Notes: generated from the sequence alone by a model not told the origin. Positions 33,672 to 42,759 are shown, numbered from the stretch's first letter. The stretch is DNA of 64,000 nucleotides from SKVJ01 sp964578745 (GCA_964578745.1 CAZODZ010000002.1:1-64000); one strand, 5' to 3'. Numbers and translations: made by a program.

Positions 33672-34548
33672 CCTTGGATCCTCCCTCCGACAGGATTCTC
33701 AGAGCATTCATGCCGAGCATGAGGTCGCGGTGTTCAGGGTCGAATTGTGGTGCTGCACGGACTTCTCTCAATGCACGTGTTTGGGACACCAGTGGATAGT
33801 CTGAGCCGAACAGGATACGTTCCGGCCCTACAAGCCGCGCGACGGTACCGTAAACTCGTGTGTCATACAACAAGTGTGTCGCCGCACTATCAAAATACAC
33901 GTTGGTGAGCCTGGCTTTGACCTCTGGCATGAGCCAGTAGAATGGCAGACCACCGCCCCAGTGCGCCCCAACGATGAGAACGTCGGGATACTCCATCGCT
34001 AGGCCATAGAGCTGGTCGGGTGTGATTGTCCCCTTGCCACTGTACTGGTGGCCGACCGGCTCAGAGACGTGAGACACGACGATAAGACGACGCTGCGTGA
34101 CAAGTCCGACCAGTTCCATTAGAAGAGGGCGATCGAGCAGAGAGTAACCCTGGATGTCAGGTCTCAGTTCACCCAATCCCCGCGCCCCCGCCGCAGCACA
34201 CCGTTCGACTTCACGAAGCGCACGCTCCTTCGCGCGAGGCTGCACTGCACAGAAGGCTACGACGCGGTCGGGATGCCGCGCCGATACTTCAAGCAGATAG
34301 TCGTTGGTCCGCACACACATATCGTGGTCAGACCATCCTAGGTTCAGGGCGACTGACAACTGGATCTCTGACTCGTCCATTGAGGACAGCAACTCCTCCC
34401 CGGCAGCCAGTCGCGATCTGGGATTTCCGTAGAGCAGGCCAAACAGAGGATCGCGCCGTGTCAGCTCGTCGCGTCGCTCTATCACCCACGGCGGCACTAT
34501 ATGTGTGTGAAAATCGACGATCACTTCAGGGCTGTCTCCTGCTTTCAT
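33658..34548 (-). CDS. Amidohydrolase family protein (amidohydrolase 2 type)
   Basis: 296-residue TIM-barrel metal-dependent hydrolase or decarboxylase of the PF04909 kind. Metal-binding elements are visible: DFHTHIVPP near the N-terminus, His in VVSHVSEP and in GAHWGGG, and Asp in the late GSDYPL motif (around residue 253). Substrate is unknown. It overlaps the upstream RNase H-like gene by ATGA, so the two are probably translationally coupled. Confidence 0.88.
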   Translation of the reverse strand: MKAGDSPEVIVDFHTHIVPPWVIERRDELTRRDPLFGLLYGNPRSRLAAGEELLSSMDESEIQLSVALNLGWSDHDMCVRTNDYLLEVSARHPDRVVAFCAVQPRAKERALREVERCAAAGARGLGELRPDIQGYSLLDRPLLMELVGLVTQRRLIVVSHVSEPVGHQYSGKGTITPDQLYGLAMEYPDVLIVGAHWGGGLPFYWLMPEVKARLTNVYFDSAATHLLYDTRVYGTVARLVGPERILFGSDYPLVSQTRALREVRAAPQFDPEHRDLMLGMNALRILSEGGSKDGTG

Positions 34549-35030
34549 GCTACACGCAGGCGCTCTCGCAGTTCTCGCAGGTTTTCAACGTCTTCCTGGT
34601 TGTATTTCAAGAGCGTTTGCAAGGCGTGCGCGTCGCCGTAGTTGACGTATCTCCACCAGAGTTGCACCGCGTGTCTCCCATCGATGCCACGCAGGCGTCT
34701 CGTGATCCCGAGACACTGTTCAACAGCCTTGAAGCCACCGTAGAGGCCCTGATCCCAGCAGTCGTACATCAGGTCCCTGTGGATGAGCATCGAACCGAGC
34801 GGGATGCCGAGTTTCATCTCGATGAACACGAGGTCAAAGCGCGTGCCATTGTAGGTGTAGAGACGTCGTACACCTTCCAGGGAGCGCATCACTGTGTTTG
34901 TATCTATGCGGTTTCCTACGAGCTGGATAAGCTCAAAGCCGGTAGGCACCTCGCGGTAGATACCAAAAACAGTGATGCTGTCTCGCCATGGGCTCAAGCC
35001 GGTCGTCTCGATATCAAGATACGCGTCCAT
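34545..35030 (-). CDS. RNase H-like exonuclease domain protein (YprB-like)
   Basis: 161-residue protein with a DEDD-type exonuclease core: LDIETTGL (Asp6, Glu8), YNGTRFDLVF as motif II and YNQEDVENL as motif III. This fits the RNase_H_2 (PF13482) family. ATG 35030 gives the domain start exactly and overlaps the upstream permease gene by 17 bases. It may process RNA or DNA ends, which fits a neighbour such as thpR or ligA, but this is inference. Confidence 0.8.
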   Translation of the reverse strand: MDAYLDIETTGLSPWRDSITVFGIYREVPTGFELIQLVGNRIDTNTVMRSLEGVRRLYTYNGTRFDLVFIEMKLGIPLGSMLIHRDLMYDCWDQGLYGGFKAVEQCLGITRRLRGIDGRHAVQLWWRYVNYGDAHALQTLLKYNQEDVENLRELRERLRVA

Positions 35031-35583
35031 GTGGTGTCTTTGGGATAACGGTCTCACCGTCTGAAAGCAGTTGGCCGACCACACGGCCTGTCACCAGAGC
35101 GCCTGCGGCGATAATGAGGTTCAGCACAACTGTGAAGACTACGCCGAAATACACTGCCATGACTGGAAGCAGGAATGGCTTGATGGCTCTTCCGTAGAGA
35201 AAGACCGCGACCTGCTCTGTACCTGCACCTTTCTTGCGGATCTCACTCAGGAAAGGATACCACGCATATGCAGGGCCCGTGGAGACGATTGCTGCAAGTA
35301 ATGCCAGAGAGACTCCCCTTATCCCGGAGTGCGCTCCAACAAAACGTGCCACCGTTTGTGCCTGCAGGTATCGGTTTGTCAGCAACAGCACGAGAAATAC
35401 CAATAACAGAGGCAGAACAACCACTCGCATGCTGGCCGCACTCAATGAGAGGGCAGACAGTGTCTGGGCTTGATCGACGAAATACCCCACTACGTAGGTG
35501 CCAATGGCGGCGATCAGGAATATGAGTCCAGCGGGAGCCGTCGAACTGCCACGTCCTGCAGCCTTCTGACCTCGCTGTCTCAC
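35014..35583 (-). CDS. Half-size permease-like membrane protein B
   Basis: 189-residue protein with about five hydrophobic segments. It reads like one half of a UPF0718/DUF318 permease (ArsP-like), with a glycine- and proline-containing loop GPAYAWYPFLSEIRKKGAG resembling the exchanger-type signature of the family. It starts at GTG 35583 in a GTGA overlap with its partner. The substrate is unknown. Together with the upstream gene it would make a complete two-part transporter. Confidence 0.6.
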   Translation of the reverse strand: MRQRGQKAAGRGSSTAPAGLIFLIAAIGTYVVGYFVDQAQTLSALSLSAASMRVVVLPLLLVFLVLLLTNRYLQAQTVARFVGAHSGIRGVSLALLAAIVSTGPAYAWYPFLSEIRKKGAGTEQVAVFLYGRAIKPFLLPVMAVYFGVVFTVVLNLIIAAGALVTGRVVGQLLSDGETVIPKTPHGRVS

Positions 35584-36074
35584 GGTAGACCCTCGATGAT
35601 TCTTGCCAGGCTGATGGCAAGGGCAGCAAGCGGAAGGGAGAGGACAAACGCAATAAGATTTCGTGCGACAGCAAAGCGCACACCGAGCGCCGTGGCCTCG
35701 GCAGGTAGTTGTACGATGCCGACGGTGACCCACGTGAGGACGAATGCTGTCACCGCGTAGGTGCTTGCCCCGTCTTCAAGAAGTTGTCCTCCAATTATGT
35801 AGCTGTTGATTGGATTGCCGGCAAGGATGCTCCCAAGCCCAGCACCTTTGAGTGTGTCCAGCACCGGGGGGCCCGAGAACGCGTGCTGGAGCATTGCCGG
35901 TGTAAGCAGCGTGCGCACAAAGCCAAGTACAAGAATGACCCCCACGATGATCGGTAGGATGGATGTGAACTGCCGGCTTGTCTTGTGGAGTGCTACACTC
36001 CAGGATGTTCCGCTTTCCCCTGCACTTCTGGCGCCGGGCACCATTGCACTGCGTCTGCCTGCTTCGCCTGTCAT
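35580..36074 (-). CDS. Half-size permease-like membrane protein A
   Basis: 164-residue protein with a polar N-terminus of about 35 residues and four hydrophobic segments. The middle part GSILAGNPINSYIIGGQLLEDG resembles the conserved half-motif of UPF0718/DUF318 permeases. It starts at ATG 36074 overlapping the ligA stop (ATGA) and ends overlapping half permease B. The pair is encoded as two separate, tightly coupled genes. Confidence 0.6.
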   Translation of the reverse strand: MTGEAGRRSAMVPGARSAGESGTSWSVALHKTSRQFTSILPIIVGVILVLGFVRTLLTPAMLQHAFSGPPVLDTLKGAGLGSILAGNPINSYIIGGQLLEDGASTYAVTAFVLTWVTVGIVQLPAEATALGVRFAVARNLIAFVLSLPLAALAISLARIIEGLP

Positions 36075-38086
36075 CGGTCGTTTTGCCTCACAATCTCTAG
36101 GAACTCGTCCTCTGTCAGTATCTTGAGGCCCATCTTGCGGGCGCGCTCCGCTTTTGAGCCTGGCTCATTGCCAACTACGACGTACGATACTTTCCTGCTG
36201 ACGTCTTGGGCGGCCCTGCCTCCAAGTCTTTGTACCAGCGATTCCGCCTCGGGTCGTGTCAATGCCTCCAGCTTGCCGGTGAACACGAAAGTCAGGCCGC
36301 TCAGTCTGTCTGCGGCTTCTGGTGCGGGTCTGCTTTCCATCCTGACGCCGGCTTCTCGCAGCTTACGCAGGATCTCCTGGTTTCCCTTCTGCCTGAAGAA
36401 CGCGACGATGCTCTTCGCTATTGTGGGCCCTATCGACGGGATCGAGGCAAGTTCTTCGATGGGTGCTTTCTCGAGTTGGTCGATGCTTGGATAGTGCTGT
36501 GCTAGCAGGTCCGCATACTCAGCGCCGACATGCGGTATGCCGAGAGCGAAGATGACATTGGCGAGAGGGCGGTCCTTGCTCTCTTCGATCGAGGCGAGGA
36601 GTTTGGTAGCGCTTTTCTGGCCCATCCGCTCAATGCTGCTGAGCCGCTCGGCTGTCATTAAATAGATATCGCCTGGGTCTCTTACAAGTCCTGCTTCAAA
36701 GAGGCTGGTGCATAGCTTCTCACCCAATCCCTTGATATCCATTGCTTCACGGCTGGTGAAGTGTTTGATGCGCTCAAGTGCTTGGGCCGGGCAGGCTGCG
36801 TTGGTGCAGCGGTGTATCGCTTCGCCGGGTGGTTTGACGACCTCGGAGCCGCACACTGGGCATCTTGTGGGCATGTGAAAGACCCTTTCCTCGCCGGTTC
36901 TCAGGCTTGTGACAGGACCGACTATCTCGGGGATCACCTCTCCTGCGCGCTGTACGATGACGGTGTCACCAATACGGATATCCTTGCGGTGGATGTCCTC
37001 TTCGTTGTGGAGGGCTGCCTGGCTGATGATCACACCACCGACCCGGACGGGTTCGAGCACTGCATACGGATTGAGGCTTCCGGTACGGCCCACGTTGATC
37101 TCGATGCCGTGAAGCTTTGTGGTGCCTTGGACTGCAGGAAACTTGTATGCAATGGCCCAGCGGGGCTCTCTGCCTGCCGTCCCAAGCTCATCCTGAAGCC
37201 TGAGCGAGTCAACCTTGACCACCATACCGTCGGCATCGTATGGCCACGTGCTTCTTGCCTCCACCCATCTATCGAATGTCATCTGGACTCCTTCCAGCGT
37301 GTCCGTTCGCGTTATCTCGGGATTCACCTTGAATCCCAGCGACTTCAGCCATTCGAGTGCCTCCCACTGCGTGGCTGGCGTCGTGTTCCCTTCCATCCAG
37401 CCTAGCGCATAGACGAAGATGTCCAGAGGACGAGAGGCTGTCACGTTCGGGTCGAGTTGTCTTAGAGAACCAGCAGCTGCGTTGCGCGGATTGGCAAAGG
37501 GCGGCTGTCCTTCCTCGACCCGCCGCTGGTTGAGCCGCTTGAATCCCTCACGTGGAAGGAAGACTTCGCCCCGTACCTCGAAATGCGACGGTACCTTGTC
37601 CCGGGGCACGGAAAGCGGAATGCTTCGCACTGTCTTCAGGTTCTGTGTTATGTCCTCGCCACGATAGCCGTCTCCTCGCGTGGCGCCTGTCGAGAGAATG
37701 CCGTCTACATAGGTGATTGATACTGCGAGGCCATCTATCTTGGGTTCGCAAACAGCCGTGAATGAGTCGGTGCCTATGGCCGTTGCAGTCCGCTTCCACC
37801 AGGCGGCAAGTGCTTCGCGATCAAAGACGTTGGCCAGACTCAGCATGGGCACGACATGCGTCACTGTACGGAATGACTCCAGTGGTGGAGCTCCAACCCG
37901 CTGTGTTGGAGAGTCGGGCGTGATCAACTCTGGATAATCAGCCTCTATCTGTTTCAGTTCTGTGAAGAGTCTGTCGTATTCCTGATCGCTTATCTCCGGA
38001 CTGTCCAGTACGTAGTAGCGGTAGTCAGCACGGTTGATGGATTCCCGTAGCTCCTCAGCTCGTCTCTTGGCTTCCTCGATACCCAT
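36071..38086 (-). CDS. ligA: NAD-dependent DNA ligase LigA
   Basis: Seals nicks in DNA using NAD+. The 671-residue product has domain Ia (YYVLDSPEISDQEYDRL), the active-site Lys in CEPKIDG (around residue 117), an OB fold, a four-cysteine zinc finger (CPVCGSE and CTNAACPAQ), helix-hairpin-helix repeats, and a C-terminal BRCT domain (residues ~590-665). All expected domains are complete. First gene of a six-gene minus-strand operon. Confidence 0.97.
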   Translation of the reverse strand: MGIEEAKRRAEELRESINRADYRYYVLDSPEISDQEYDRLFTELKQIEADYPELITPDSPTQRVGAPPLESFRTVTHVVPMLSLANVFDREALAAWWKRTATAIGTDSFTAVCEPKIDGLAVSITYVDGILSTGATRGDGYRGEDITQNLKTVRSIPLSVPRDKVPSHFEVRGEVFLPREGFKRLNQRRVEEGQPPFANPRNAAAGSLRQLDPNVTASRPLDIFVYALGWMEGNTTPATQWEALEWLKSLGFKVNPEITRTDTLEGVQMTFDRWVEARSTWPYDADGMVVKVDSLRLQDELGTAGREPRWAIAYKFPAVQGTTKLHGIEINVGRTGSLNPYAVLEPVRVGGVIISQAALHNEEDIHRKDIRIGDTVIVQRAGEVIPEIVGPVTSLRTGEERVFHMPTRCPVCGSEVVKPPGEAIHRCTNAACPAQALERIKHFTSREAMDIKGLGEKLCTSLFEAGLVRDPGDIYLMTAERLSSIERMGQKSATKLLASIEESKDRPLANVIFALGIPHVGAEYADLLAQHYPSIDQLEKAPIEELASIPSIGPTIAKSIVAFFRQKGNQEILRKLREAGVRMESRPAPEAADRLSGLTFVFTGKLEALTRPEAESLVQRLGGRAAQDVSRKVSYVVVGNEPGSKAERARKMGLKILTEDEFLEIVRQNDR

Positions 38087-38124
38087 GATTCATCCTCCGA
38101 TTCAGGATGTGTCGGCTCGCCTGC

Positions 38125-38133
38125 AATGTACCA
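38125..38133 (-). promoter_or_regulatory. Putative extended -10 promoter of the ligA operon
   Basis: Minus-strand TGG-TACATT about 39 bases before the ligA ATG, in the short space between ligA and the decayed potassium channel gene. A Shine-Dalgarno sequence (GGAGG) lies between it and ligA. Confidence 0.4.
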
Positions 38134-38191
38134 GTAGACTCGGTGTGTCGCACTGCCTTCTTCAGCTCCCCTTTTCCTTTTCCAGCCAGAT

Positions 38192-38771
38192 TCACTGCCT
38201 GAGCTCCACCAGCTTATGTCCAATTTCAAGCCGAATGCCACTGGATGCCTCAGTGATCAGTCGCTCCGTTCCCTTTTCTTTCTTTGGCGGGTACCGCTGG
38301 TCCAGGCTGTTTCCTCAATCTCCGATATAACTCTACTCGCAGGGGCTGAGTCATCCATCTTCAAGTTCCTGAAGATTTGGGCGTCGACCGATATATCGAT
38401 GAAGCCTACTGGTAGTAGACATATAGCCATCACCGCCATGTGTTTCGCCCGATTCTGAGCGATGCCATATGATGAAGTGGTTGTGACGAGGGTCGGCTTG
38501 TCGTTGAATTCTTCACCTCCTGGATCTGCCGCGAGAGCCCTGCTTGATGAACTGACCAAAGGCAGTGATACATGATGTCAATTCCAGCGGGAATCAGCAC
38601 CTTGGTGAATGCGTGGCTGGCGCTGGTGAGCGGGGTAGTCTCGCGGTAGCTCACTGCCTTATGGGAATTGTCCATGCTTCGTCCCTCGATGATCACGTAT
38701 CCAAGTGTCCCGGCGGCAGGAAGAGCGAGCAGCATGATGAGCATCATGCGGAGTTTACGCCTGTTTCTCAC
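38192..38771 (-). pseudogene. Decayed TrkA-type potassium channel gene
   Basis: Pieces of a two-segment ion channel with a regulatory K+-conductance domain can be read in different minus-strand frames. The start (38771) gives a membrane helix, then GTLGYVIIEG, then PLTSASHAFTKVLI, typical of the pore region, but the selectivity-filter stretch between them is missing. A second frame has SSYGIAQNRAKHMAVMAI and VGFID, and a third has a RLEIGHKLVEL end resembling the RCK C-terminus before a stop at 38192. The central nucleotide-binding domain is deleted. It cannot make a working channel. Confidence 0.55.
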
Positions 38772-38852
38772 CGCTGCACGCTAGGATATAGCAGCAGACA
38801 TCTGCCAGCCAATGGGGATCTCACCTATCACGTCTTCACGCAGCGGCTTCTC

Positions 38853-38861
38853 TGGTACAAT
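38853..38861 (+). promoter_or_regulatory. Extended -10 promoter of phzF-like gene
   Basis: TGG-TACAAT at 38853-38861, a good extended -10. Transcription would start near 38868, right at or just after the first ATG of the gene, so either that mRNA is leaderless or translation starts at the GTG at 38899. Confidence 0.5.
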
Positions 38862-38865
38862 TGAA

Positions 38866-39783
38866 ATGGATGCCCCCGTACGGGGTCGGCTTATTGCGGT
38901 GGAACAGAACTTCTATCTACTTGACGTCTTTGCAGAAGGCCAGTACTCCGGCAATCAGCTGGCGGTCTTTCGCAACGCTGCGCATATTAAGGCGGATGAC
39001 ATGCGCAGGCTCGCAGCCGAGGTTCATTTTTCGGAGACCGCCTTTATCATGTCCGACGAACCTTGGAGCGGTGCGTACGCCATGCGTGTGTTCACTCCGG
39101 CTGAAGAGATACCTTTCTCTGGCCATGCTGTGCTCGGCGCTGCGTATGTGCTGCAGACGGAGTTGTTCGGTTCCAGCTACCCGCAGATGGCCGTAGACCT
39201 GCCGTGTGGTCGCGTGAACATTGCGTTCACTTACCGATACACGGCTGTTGACTTGGTGTGGATGACTCACCTGCCTCCAGAATACGGCGGGACAGTGGAA
39301 CGGCACGCGGCGGCAGCTGCTGTGGGGCTGGACGTGTCGGAGGTTATTGAAGGGCTGCCGGTAATTCAGGTGTCCACGGGGATGCCCTTTCTTATGATTC
39401 CTGTGCGTTCGCGCTTGGCTCTGGCCCGCGCCCGTGTGGACACGCAGAAATACGTCTCTCTAAGGGAGGCTACAGGCGTCCGCTCACTGTACCTCTTTGC
39501 ACCTGAGACATACAGTGCTGATAACCGCTTCAGCGCGCGGATGTTTGCGCCCGACTATGGCATACATGAGGATGCGGCTACGGGTGCTGGCGCAGGATGC
39601 CTGGCAGCGTATGTGCTTGACTACATGACTCCCGAATTCGATGCCACTGACTTCAGCATTGAGCAGGGCTATGAGATATGGCGGCCGTCGCTTCTTTTCG
39701 CCCGGGCCCGGCGGGGTGTTGAAGGTATGCGGGTCGATGTCGGAGGTCGTGTCCAGATGGTGGCACGCGGAAGCTTTGTGTAG
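38866..39783 (+). CDS. PhzF family isomerase/epimerase
   Basis: 305-residue protein with a duplicated diaminopimelate-epimerase fold. It shows the family start FYLLDVFAEGQYSGNQLAVF (residues ~14-33), the catalytic Glu in HFSETAFI, the FSGHAVLGAAYVL motif and HEDAATGAGAG in the second half. Substrate is unknown; PhzF proteins act on various metabolites. The start is uncertain between ATG 38866 and GTG 38899; the GTG would give MEQNFYLLDVF, closer to the family length. Confidence 0.9.
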   Translation: MDAPVRGRLIAVEQNFYLLDVFAEGQYSGNQLAVFRNAAHIKADDMRRLAAEVHFSETAFIMSDEPWSGAYAMRVFTPAEEIPFSGHAVLGAAYVLQTELFGSSYPQMAVDLPCGRVNIAFTYRYTAVDLVWMTHLPPEYGGTVERHAAAAAVGLDVSEVIEGLPVIQVSTGMPFLMIPVRSRLALARARVDTQKYVSLREATGVRSLYLFAPETYSADNRFSARMFAPDYGIHEDAATGAGAGCLAAYVLDYMTPEFDATDFSIEQGYEIWRPSLLFARARRGVEGMRVDVGGRVQMVARGSFV

Positions 39784-39859
39784 CGGATGGTGACGCCGTT
39801 CCGACGTTGGCAAGTCGCGCCGGATGTCCGCCCGGTGAGATACTGAACTTGGAGGTCCC

Positions 39860-41056
39860 ATCTCTCTTCCGCATTTTCAGTTTGAAATTGTTGCGAGCGA
39901 CCGCACAACTAAGGCGAGGCTCGGCCAACTCACTACGCGGCATGGTGTTGTTTCGACACCTGTCTTCATGCCGGTTGGCAGCCAGGCAACGGTCAAGTCC
40001 ATCACACCGGAAGAGGTTCAAGCAGCCGGCGGCGAGATGATACTGTGCAACTCATACCATCTCTACCTGCGCCCGGGTGTGGATGCAATTCGCGCTGCCG
40101 GTGGACTCCACGCCTTCATGGGATGGCAAGGGGGCATAGTCACCGACAGCGGAGGATTTCAGGTCTTCAGTCTTGCTGGGCTTCGGGCCTTGGATGATAA
40201 CGGTGTGACGTTCCGCTCTCACATCGATGGAAGCGAACATCGTTTGACGCCCGAGACCTCCGTGGCTATTCAGGAAGCCCTTGGAGCAGACATAATCATG
40301 GCGCTCGACGATGTTCCCCCCGCCGACGCTACGGACAGCCGCGTACGGGAGGCAGTTGGGAGGACTCACCGGTGGGCTGAACGCTGCCTCAGGGCGCAGA
40401 CCCGCGATGATCAGGCTCTCTTCGCAATAGTCCAGGGTGGAAGGGATCACGGGCTGCGCGAGTATTCGGCACGCTCTCTCCGGGCGCTCGACTGCCCCGG
40501 ATATGCCATTGGCGGTCTGAGTGTCGGGGAGGCCAAGGAGACCATGTATCAAGTATTGGCGTGGACGGCTCCTCTGCTTCCCGAAGGCAAACCACGTTAT
40601 CTGATGGGTGTTGGAGCACCGGAGGATCTTGTTGAAGCGGTCAGTCATGGAGTTGACATGTTCGACTGCGTGCTGCCCACCCGGGTGGCACGGAACGGAG
40701 CGATTTACACGGCGAAGGGGAGACGTAACATTAGGCATGCCTCGTTCAGGTTGCAACACGGTCCGCTTGAAATGGGCTGTGATTGCTATACCTGCCGCAC
40801 GTTTTCTGCTGCCTATGTGCACCATCTTTTTCGCTGTGAAGAATTACTCGGCTATCGTCTGGCGACGATTCACAACCTGCGTTTCATGCACCGTCTGATG
40901 GAGCACATCAGAGAGGCGATACGAGTTGGAGATCTGCAAGAGTTCAAGAAGGAGTTTGCACGGACGTACCGGCCATCCAGCGAGGAGGCGAGGCTTTCTC
41001 ACCGGCGTAGTCGTACCAGAACTACATTTCACATTGACAGGAACGGGCTATCCTGA
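39860..41056 (+). CDS. tgt: Queuine tRNA-ribosyltransferase, apparently with an ATC start
   Basis: Exchanges guanine-34 of tRNA for preQ1 (or queuine). The 398-residue product has ETPVFMPVG-like STPVFMPVGSQATVK, DSGGFQVFSL, the nucleophile in FDCVLPTR and a zinc site CDCYTC...H. The frame runs upstream to a stop at 39836-39838, and no ATG, GTG or TTG occurs between it and the ATG at 39968, which would remove about 36 conserved residues. ATC at 39860, four bases after GGAGG, is the best start. The next gene is a queuosine precursor transporter. Confidence 0.9.
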   Translation: MSLPHFQFEIVASDRTTKARLGQLTTRHGVVSTPVFMPVGSQATVKSITPEEVQAAGGEMILCNSYHLYLRPGVDAIRAAGGLHAFMGWQGGIVTDSGGFQVFSLAGLRALDDNGVTFRSHIDGSEHRLTPETSVAIQEALGADIIMALDDVPPADATDSRVREAVGRTHRWAERCLRAQTRDDQALFAIVQGGRDHGLREYSARSLRALDCPGYAIGGLSVGEAKETMYQVLAWTAPLLPEGKPRYLMGVGAPEDLVEAVSHGVDMFDCVLPTRVARNGAIYTAKGRRNIRHASFRLQHGPLEMGCDCYTCRTFSAAYVHHLFRCEELLGYRLATIHNLRFMHRLMEHIREAIRVGDLQEFKKEFARTYRPSSEEARLSHRRSRTRTTFHIDRNGLS

Positions 41057-41058
41057 CG

Positions 41059-41769
41059 GTGGGTGCTATTCTCACGTATAACAATGTTCTCTGGCTGGCG
41101 TTTGTGCTCGTCGACCTTGCTGTTGCCGTTGCAGTGTTCAGGCTCTTCGGCAAGCACGGCCTTGTTGCCTTAGTCGTTGCCTCGGTGATAATGGCCAATG
41201 TCCAGGTCACCAAGTCGGTAGTGCTGTTCGGCCTGACAGCGACCCTCGGCAACGCTTTGTATGGCAGTGTGTTCTTTGCCACGGATATATTGAGCGAAGT
41301 CTATGGACGGCAGGAAGCTCGCAGGTGTGTGTGGCTCGGTTTCCTGACCATGGCACTTGTCATACTCTGGATGTCTTTCTGTCTGAGCTTTGTGCCAGGC
41401 CCCTTTGACCTGGCCCACGAGTCGCTTATGCAGGTCTTTGGTTTCCTTCCACGTATTGCCCTCGGCAGTCTTGTGGCGTATCTGGTCTCCCAGCACCACG
41501 ACATATCGTCCTTCCATTTCTGGCGACGGCGGACACAGGGGAGGCATCTATGGCTTCGTAACTGCGCCTCGACGATGGTCTCACAGGCAATTGACAGCGT
41601 CCTCTTCTGTTTTATCGCCCTATGGGGTGTCTACCCTCCCGGGGCATGGCTTGAGATATTGCTGACGACGTATGTGCTCAAGTGGGTGGTGGCCCTTCTC
41701 GATACACCTTTCATTTATCTTGCGGTTCGCCTTAAGCCTTCCGACCTCCCGACAACCGACTCGAGGTGA
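41059..41769 (+). CDS. Queuosine precursor transporter (YhhQ/QPTR family)
   Basis: 236-residue membrane protein with six hydrophobic segments. It has the family features: VTKSVVLFGLTATLGNALYGSVF, FFATDILSEVYGRQEARR and a DTPFIYLA end. Members import queuosine precursors such as preQ0 or preQ1. It starts at GTG 41059, two bases after tgt, which strongly supports a role in queuosine salvage. No preQ1 riboswitch is visible upstream. Confidence 0.9.
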   Translation: MGAILTYNNVLWLAFVLVDLAVAVAVFRLFGKHGLVALVVASVIMANVQVTKSVVLFGLTATLGNALYGSVFFATDILSEVYGRQEARRCVWLGFLTMALVILWMSFCLSFVPGPFDLAHESLMQVFGFLPRIALGSLVAYLVSQHHDISSFHFWRRRTQGRHLWLRNCASTMVSQAIDSVLFCFIALWGVYPPGAWLEILLTTYVLKWVVALLDTPFIYLAVRLKPSDLPTTDSR

Positions 41770-41836
41770 CAGGAGCGGCACTGATCGGAGGGGGTGCTTG
41801 CAGCAATGTATCCTGTCCTGAGAATCTCTGAGAGCG

Positions 41837-41865
41837 TTGCGCCAGTGGACAAAGCTGGTTATAGT
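41837..41865 (+). promoter_or_regulatory. Promoter upstream of the decayed threonine synthase gene
   Basis: TTGCGC at 41837-41842, a 17-base spacer and TATAGT at 41860-41865. It is 56 bases upstream of the decayed gene start and still looks functional by consensus. Confidence 0.5.
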
Positions 41866-41920
41866 GGCATCAATCGCACATGCCTGCGAGACGAAATGGC
41901 CTGGGGGGTGAAGGGTTCAT

Positions 41921-42690
41921 ATGAGCCTGAGGCTCGACTGTACCGACTCTGGATGTTACATCCGGGTGGACTCGCTCGACCTCCCGTGTGCCGCCTGTGG
42001 CGGATCTGTCCAACCTGTCGAACTCCGCGCTTATGGGCCTGTGCGTCTGCACGTGGCACCACCGGAACAGACAGGCCCGCTTCTGTGGCGCTACGTGCCA
42101 CTGCTGTCTGTCTCCAGTCAGTTCGGCGAAGCGTTACTTGGCGAAGGGGAGACTTCTCTTGAAGAGACGCCGCAGCCTGTAGCCAATCTTCGTGGCAGTC
42201 GACTGCTTCTCAAGGATGGAATGGTCGACTCTGCTTGGGCAATCCAGGACCGTGGGGCTGTTGCCACCATCGTGTCCAGGGGCAATATGGCTGCATCTGT
42301 TTCTGTGTGCGGTGCCTGTGCAGCTCTGTGGGTAGCCGTGGTTGTTGGCGGGCGGATTCTGGACTCCGAGTTATCCCTGTGGCTGTCTGTGGCTCAGCTG
42401 TCATACGTGTTTGGAGAACAACTTTGCTCGTTGTGACCGGTCTCTGTGCCTTGCGCCAAAGACCATTCGCTCTGTCAATTTCGATTCTCCCCCGAGGAGG
42501 GTCGATGGTTTCAAGACCATTGCATATAAGGTGTGCGAGGAGATGGGATACGGCCTGTCTGAGTGAGTTGTTGAGCCCACAAGTTCTGGTGGGGTGGGGA
42601 CTCCTTTCTGCTGATGACCCCGTTGCCTGCATCATTACCGGCAACGGACTGAAACATGTGCCAGTCTCACAGCGATGTCGAGGTTTTTGA
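41921..42690 (+). pseudogene. Decayed threonine synthase-like gene
   Basis: Fragments of a PLP-dependent threonine synthase can be followed across three plus frames. The first frame has LWRYVPLL, FGEALLGEGETSLEE, LLLKDG, then DRGAVATIVS and RGNMAASVSV, resembling the N-terminal PLP-domain motifs. A second frame gives IPVAVCGSAVIRV, a third NFDSPPRRVDGFKTIAYKVC, and the second again gives the end ACIITGNGLKH before a stop at 42688. The catalytic lysine region (SFKDRGA) is damaged and much of the C-terminal half is gone. Total length is about half a normal gene. Confidence 0.7.
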
Positions 42691-42759
42691 CTGCAGGTCA
42701 AGTCGACTGGAAGATTTAATGTGACAGTGGCTCGCGATGTACCACGAAGGAGAGGATCA

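Noticed and set aside
41059..41120. preQ1 riboswitch before the queuosine transporter or tgt
   Set aside because: Only two bases separate tgt from the transporter, and the 76 bases before tgt show no preQ1-like pseudoknot pattern by eye.
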